Shown one piece after another: positions 4,084 through 7,625 of a stretch of 7,625 bases of DNA. The notes beneath the pieces were generated by a model that saw only the letters and a program-made list of their open reading frames with translations, was not told where the DNA came from and searched no databases. The stretch's first letter is position 1. Each line of letters begins with the position of its first letter. The translations under genes were made by a program, and so were the position numbers. The stretch is from Thermoflexales bacterium (lineage in GTDB: Bacteria > Chloroflexota > Anaerolineae > Fen-1058): the NCBI GenBank assembly GCA_017999195.1, contig JAGOBP010000187.1, forward strand, positions 1 through 7,625, read 5' to 3'.

Positions 4084-7044
4084 ATGATCGGCGAATTGCA
4101 ACTGCGCTTGTTGGGCGGTCTCCGGCTCGATCGGGACGGCGCGCCCCTCACGGGCTTCATCTCCAACAAAGCGCCCGCGCTGCTGGCCTACCTCGCAGTC
4201 ACCCGTCGCGCCCACTCGCGCGATGCCTTGGCCACGCTCTTCTGGGGCGACCTGCCCGACGCCGACGCCAAGAACAATTTGCGGCAAGCCCTCACCAACC
4301 TGCGCCGCTTCGTCGAAGCCAACTTGATCATCACGCGCGACACAATCGAATTCAACGCCGAAACGCCTTATTTTCTCGATGTCAGCGCATTCGAGCGTTT
4401 GCTCAAACACCCGATCGGCCTCCCGCCCGATCAAGTTCTCCATCGCTTGCAGGCCGCCGTCGAATTGTATCGTGGTGAATTTTTGGAAGGCGTCTTTGTG
4501 CGCGATGCGCCCGAATTTGAAGAGTGGGCTTTGGCGCAGCGCACGCACTGGCGTGATCTGGCCTTGCACGCCTTTCACACCTTGACCGACATGAGTCTGG
4601 CGCGCGGCGAATACGCGCCCGTCATCGACTATGCCGCGCGCTTGCTGGCGCTTGATCCGTGGCGCGAAGAAGCCCATCGCCAGTTGATGCTGGCTCACGT
4701 GCGATCCGGCCAGCCCAGCGCGGCGCTGGCCCAATACGAAGTCTGTCGGCGCGTGATGCAGCAGGAATTCAACGCCGAACCCTCTGCCGCTACGACGACG
4801 TTATACGAACGCATCCGTGCGGCCCTGATCAGCCCCGGCAGCAACCTGAGCCGGCATCTGCCCCCGGCGAATCTGATCGGCCGTGAACGCGAACTTGATG
4901 AGATTCAACAGCGCTTGCGCGATCCGGCCTGCCGCCTGTTGACGCTGACGGGACTGGGCGGCAGTGGCAAGACGCGTCTGGCACTGGACGCGGCCCAACG
5001 CCTGGCTCGCTCGTTTTTGAATGGCGCATATTTTGTGCCCTTAGCCACGGTAAATTCGCTGGACGCCTTAGGCGCGGCCTGCGCCGAAGCGTTGAGTTAC
5101 GTGCTGCCCGCCGGTCAGGCCGCACCCGCCGTATTGAACTATCTGCGCCCCAAAGAACTGCTGCTCGTGCTCGACAACTTCGAGCACCTGATCGATCGCG
5201 ACGAGTGCGTGCGCTTCATCGCCGACATCGTCAAGCACGCGCCCGAGGTCAAAGTAATCGTGACCTCGCGCGAACGGCTGAATTTGCAGCACGAGTGGCT
5301 ATATGACGTCAACGGCCTGTCACCGGCCGAAGCATTGGCGTTATTCACGCAAGGCGCGCAGCGCGTCGCCGCCGCAATCACGGCCGACGACGCGGCCGCC
5401 ATCGCGCGCGTCTGCCGATCGGTGCACGGCCTGCCGCTGGGCATCGAGTTGGCCGCCGCCTGGACGCGGGCCATGTCGTGCGCAGAGATCGCCGCCGAGT
5501 TGGAGCGCAGCGCCACACAGTTGGCCTCGCCCCTGCGCGATGCGCCGGAGCGGCATCGCAGTTTGCAGGCCGTCTTCGATCATTCGTGGCAGCTGCTCAG
5601 TCCGGCCGAGCAACGCGCGCTGGCCGCCATGTCGATCTTTCGCGGCGGCTTCACGCGCGAGGCCGCGCAAGCCGTGGCAGGCACTTCAGCGTCGATGTTG
5701 CTGGGGTTGGTGAATCAATCGTTGGTGCAGCGGTCGCAGGCGGGCCGCTTCGATCTGCATGACTTGGTGCGGCAGTTCGCGGCCGAGAAAGTGACCGAGA
5801 TCGCCGCGCTGCGCGATCGGCATGGCGCGTACTACGCGGACTTTCTGGCGGCGCGCAGGTCGGCGCTGCGCAGTACGCGTCAGGCAACCGTCATCACGGA
5901 GATCAAAGCCGAGATCGATAATGCGCGGCTGATGTGGCGCTACGCGCTCGAACGCAGTGACGCCGATATTTTCGCCCGCGCACTGATCGGCTTCTTCTGG
6001 ATTTTCGATTCGCAAGGCCGCTCGGCAGAAGCCGCCGAGTTGTTATCGGCCGCGGCCGCTTGCGTGGCACAGGATCCGGCGCGGGTCGCGTTGCACGGCC
6101 AACTGCTCGCGCGGCAGGTGACGTTTCTCACGCTGCTCAGTGACTTTGAGCGGGCCGAAGCCGCGTGCCGGCAGACCGTGGCGCTGTCGCAAACGGTGGA
6201 CGATATCGCCAGTCAGGCCTTTGTCACGCGCTATCTGGGCTACTTTGCAATGGTGCGCGGCGACCTGCCCGGCGCGCAGGCGTTGATGACACGCTGCCTC
6301 GACTTGTATCGCACGCTGGACGACGGGCTGGGCTTGTGTGATGCGCTGATCAGTCTGGCGCTGGTCCTGAACAATCTGGGCCAATACGAGGCCGCGCGGC
6401 AGCATCTTCTGGAAGCCGTCGAGCGCGCGGCGGCCGTTAACGACGAGATCGGTCAGTCGGTGGCCTTGTCCAATCTGGGCAGCACGGCCTACTATGCAGG
6501 GCAGTTCAAAGTAGCGCGCGGCTATTTTCAAGCCAGTTACGACCTGGACGCCGCGCACGGCGATCGGCGCAGGATGGCCGTCAACTTGCACAATCTGGCG
6601 TGCGTGGCCTGCGATCTACGCGAGTGGTCGACGGCTTTGCAGATTCAGCAGGACGCTCTGGCTCGCTTCGCAGAGGTCGCGCAACAGGAAGGCCTGATGC
6701 ACTGCCGCCAGAATTTGGCGCGCATTCAACTGGGCCTGAACGATTTAGCGGAAGCGCGGCGGCATTTAGCGGAAGCGTTGCAGATCGCGCAGCACATCGG
6801 CGCGGTGCGCGATTCGCTGGAGATCAGCGTGATCGGCGCGGAACTGCTGCGGCGGGAAGGCCGCCCCGATCGCGCCGCGCACGTCATCGGGCGCGTGCTG
6901 CAGCACAGTGCGGCGACGGCCGCCGTGAAGGCCGACGCGCGCACGGTGTTGACACGGCTAGAGGCGGAAGTGGCGGATAGCGCTCAAACACCCGCGCCGC
7001 TCAGCGATGTGTCGGAGATCGCGGCGTTGATTCTGAATGGATAG
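4084..7044 (+). CDS. Large SARP/AfsR-like transcriptional regulator (wHTH-BTAD-STAND ATPase-TPR)
   Basis: This 986-aa protein is probably a cytoplasmic, nucleotide-switched transcription activator. Residues 1-95 are an OmpR-type winged helix (LRLLGGLRLDRDG; LFWGDLPDADAKNNLRQAL as the recognition region). Residues 98-247 are the bacterial transcriptional activation domain (DVSAFERLL, LYRGEFLEG, YAARLLALDPWREEAHRQLM). The STAND/NB-ARC-type ATPase follows: LIGRERELDEI at 264, Walker A GLGGSGKTRL at 290-299 (Lys296), Walker B LLLVLDNFEH at 359-368, TSRERL at 394-399, and HGLPLGIELAAAW at 448-460. A second winged helix lies around 492-530 (FDHSWQLLSPAEQRALAAMSIF), with an MHD-like FDLHDLVRQ at 556-564. 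Residues 640-960 are helical TPR repeats (for example YEAARQHLLEA, EARRHLAEALQIA), the likely signal- or partner-sensing part. No receiver domain is present. It is divergent from the transporter-amidase operon, its most obvious candidate target. All three modules are complete. Confidence 0.93.
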   Translation: MIGELQLRLLGGLRLDRDGAPLTGFISNKAPALLAYLAVTRRAHSRDALATLFWGDLPDADAKNNLRQALTNLRRFVEANLIITRDTIEFNAETPYFLDVSAFERLLKHPIGLPPDQVLHRLQAAVELYRGEFLEGVFVRDAPEFEEWALAQRTHWRDLALHAFHTLTDMSLARGEYAPVIDYAARLLALDPWREEAHRQLMLAHVRSGQPSAALAQYEVCRRVMQQEFNAEPSAATTTLYERIRAALISPGSNLSRHLPPANLIGRERELDEIQQRLRDPACRLLTLTGLGGSGKTRLALDAAQRLARSFLNGAYFVPLATVNSLDALGAACAEALSYVLPAGQAAPAVLNYLRPKELLLVLDNFEHLIDRDECVRFIADIVKHAPEVKVIVTSRERLNLQHEWLYDVNGLSPAEALALFTQGAQRVAAAITADDAAAIARVCRSVHGLPLGIELAAAWTRAMSCAEIAAELERSATQLASPLRDAPERHRSLQAVFDHSWQLLSPAEQRALAAMSIFRGGFTREAAQAVAGTSASMLLGLVNQSLVQRSQAGRFDLHDLVRQFAAEKVTEIAALRDRHGAYYADFLAARRSALRSTRQATVITEIKAEIDNARLMWRYALERSDADIFARALIGFFWIFDSQGRSAEAAELLSAAAACVAQDPARVALHGQLLARQVTFLTLLSDFERAEAACRQTVALSQTVDDIASQAFVTRYLGYFAMVRGDLPGAQALMTRCLDLYRTLDDGLGLCDALISLALVLNNLGQYEAARQHLLEAVERAAAVNDEIGQSVALSNLGSTAYYAGQFKVARGYFQASYDLDAAHGDRRRMAVNLHNLACVACDLREWSTALQIQQDALARFAEVAQQEGLMHCRQNLARIQLGLNDLAEARRHLAEALQIAQHIGAVRDSLEISVIGAELLRREGRPDRAAHVIGRVLQHSAATAAVKADARTVLTRLEAEVADSAQTPAPLSDVSEIAALILNG

Positions 7045-7118
7045 GCTCACTCCTCGTTCAAATTGAGAATGGCTGTTTTTCGCCCCCAAACTGACATGCC
7101 CACGAATCAAAAACCTGA

Positions 7119-7147
7119 TTGACATGACTAATAACAGGGTTTATAAT
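7119..7147 (+). promoter_or_regulatory. Perfect-consensus sigma-70 promoter
   Basis: TTGACA (7119-7124) and TATAAT (7142-7147) are separated by exactly 17 nt, a full match to the consensus for the housekeeping sigma factor. Transcription should start near A7154, leaving a leader of about 30 nt before the ATG at 7185. The -35 lies inside the second copy of a TGACATG direct repeat (7092-7098 and 7120-7126, 28 bp apart), which could be an operator for tight repression. Confidence 0.8.
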
Positions 7148-7184
7148 TCAGCGATAGTCTGATAATAATAACAAAATATAACAA

Positions 7185-7586
7185 ATGAAATTCAGTCACC
7201 CCATCCGATCGGCCTCGCCACGATCCGGGCTGAGCGTCGCGCTTGGCCTGATCGTGAGCGGCTGGCTGATGCTGGTTCAACCGGGGCTGAGTTACTACTG
7301 GCTGATCGATCCGCACATCCACGCCGACATCGACGAAGCGTTGTACGGTCAGACGCCCACCGGCGAGACGCTGCCCGACCATGAGCAACACGCGCCACAC
7401 CAGCACCCCGTCAACCTGGGCATTGTCGTGTCCGCGCCGCTGTTGGTCAACCCGTTCGGCGCAGAGTTCTATCGGGCGGTGTTTGCCCCGGCGATTTCGC
7501 CCGCTTTATGCCGACGTTGTCTTGGCTTGTTGATCGTGGCTAAATCCATTTCACTCGCACCGCCCGAACATCCCCCGCGTCTGTAA
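7185..7586 (+). CDS. Small secreted or membrane-anchored His-rich protein with a CxxC motif
   Basis: This 133-aa protein is not one I recognise. Residues 1-15 are basic, and 16-33 (LSVALGLIVSGWLMLVQP) form a signal anchor or signal peptide, so the remainder is probably extracytoplasmic. It then shows a His-rich stretch (H44, H46, H66, H69, H72, H74), a conserved-looking hydrophobic block PVNLGIVVSAPLLVNPFGAEFYRAVF, and Cys109-Arg-Arg-Cys112 before a second moderately hydrophobic segment (113-124). His plus CxxC suggests metal (copper or zinc) binding, which is inference from composition only. Initiation has no Shine-Dalgarno; the leader is A/T-rich with two ATAACAAA copies just before the ATG. 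The upstream promoter is a perfect consensus, so it forms a transcription unit separate from the regulator, which ends 140 nt earlier. I accept it as a gene because of the promoter, the N-terminal signal and the coherent motifs. Confidence 0.75.
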   Translation: MKFSHPIRSASPRSGLSVALGLIVSGWLMLVQPGLSYYWLIDPHIHADIDEALYGQTPTGETLPDHEQHAPHQHPVNLGIVVSAPLLVNPFGAEFYRAVFAPAISPALCRRCLGLLIVAKSISLAPPEHPPRL

Positions 7587-7612
7587 TTTCGTCGTTCCAC
7601 TCATCATCCGCC

Positions 7613-7625
7613 ATGCTGTTGAACC
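7613..7625 (+). CDS. Possible start of a next gene (partial)
   Basis: An ATG at 7613 opens the frame Met-Leu-Leu-Asn at the window edge, 26 nt after the stop of the His-rich protein. Only four codons are visible and no clear Shine-Dalgarno precedes it, so it may be chance. If real, it would be co-transcribed with the His-rich protein. Confidence 0.2.

Noticed and set aside
4063..4734. Minus-strand open frame of 223 codons opposite the regulator's 5' part
   Set aside because: It mirrors the winged-helix/BTAD coding region and has no motif of its own.
7060..7080. Possible intrinsic terminator after the regulator ending in five T residues
   Set aside because: Only about 4 bp of interrupted pairing (CTCA with TGAG) precedes the T-run, too weak to call.

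Overview
The window is GC-rich bacterial DNA, roughly 60% G+C by eye, and looks like a Chloroflexota (Anaerolineae-like) chromosome. The evidence is indirect: a very large BTAD–ATPase–TPR regulator, a secreted protein with calcium-binding repeats, a (TTGGARG)n heptamer array inside a gene, and a small 'SLEDPxTGxRxGFA' protein of a type I associate with that phylum. No rRNA, tRNA, insertion sequence or CRISPR array was seen.

Left part (1-1486, minus strand): the first 495 codons of a large exported protein that runs off the left edge. It has a signal peptide, an extracytoplasmic beta-rich region, two transmembrane helices joined by a basic loop, and then a low-complexity linker built from a heptanucleotide array. 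Thrombospondin-type-3 or protective-antigen-like calcium-binding repeats follow. The gap at 1487-1806 holds its probable extended -10 promoter, a terminator-like hairpin for the upstream operon, and a small decamer/inverted-repeat element that could form a pseudoknot.

Centre (1807-3969, minus strand): a tight three-gene operon, read right to left. It comprises a half-size drug/metabolite transporter (EamA/SMR-like, 123 aa), a 73-aa protein of unknown function, and an amidase-signature hydrolase (524 aa) with FAAH-like spacing of the Ser-cisSer-Lys triad. The first two genes are 2 nt apart and the last two overlap by 8 nt.

Right part (4084-7044, plus strand): a 986-aa SARP/AfsR-like regulator transcribed divergently from the operon across a 114-bp region with overlapping promoter candidates. 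It combines a winged-helix/BTAD module, a STAND ATPase and TPR repeats. The arrangement suggests, but does not prove, that it controls the transporter-amidase operon. After a 140-bp AT-rich gap carrying a perfect TTGACA-17-TATAAT promoter comes a 133-aa membrane-anchored or secreted protein with a His cluster and a CxxC motif. The window ends 39 nt after it, possibly just inside another gene.
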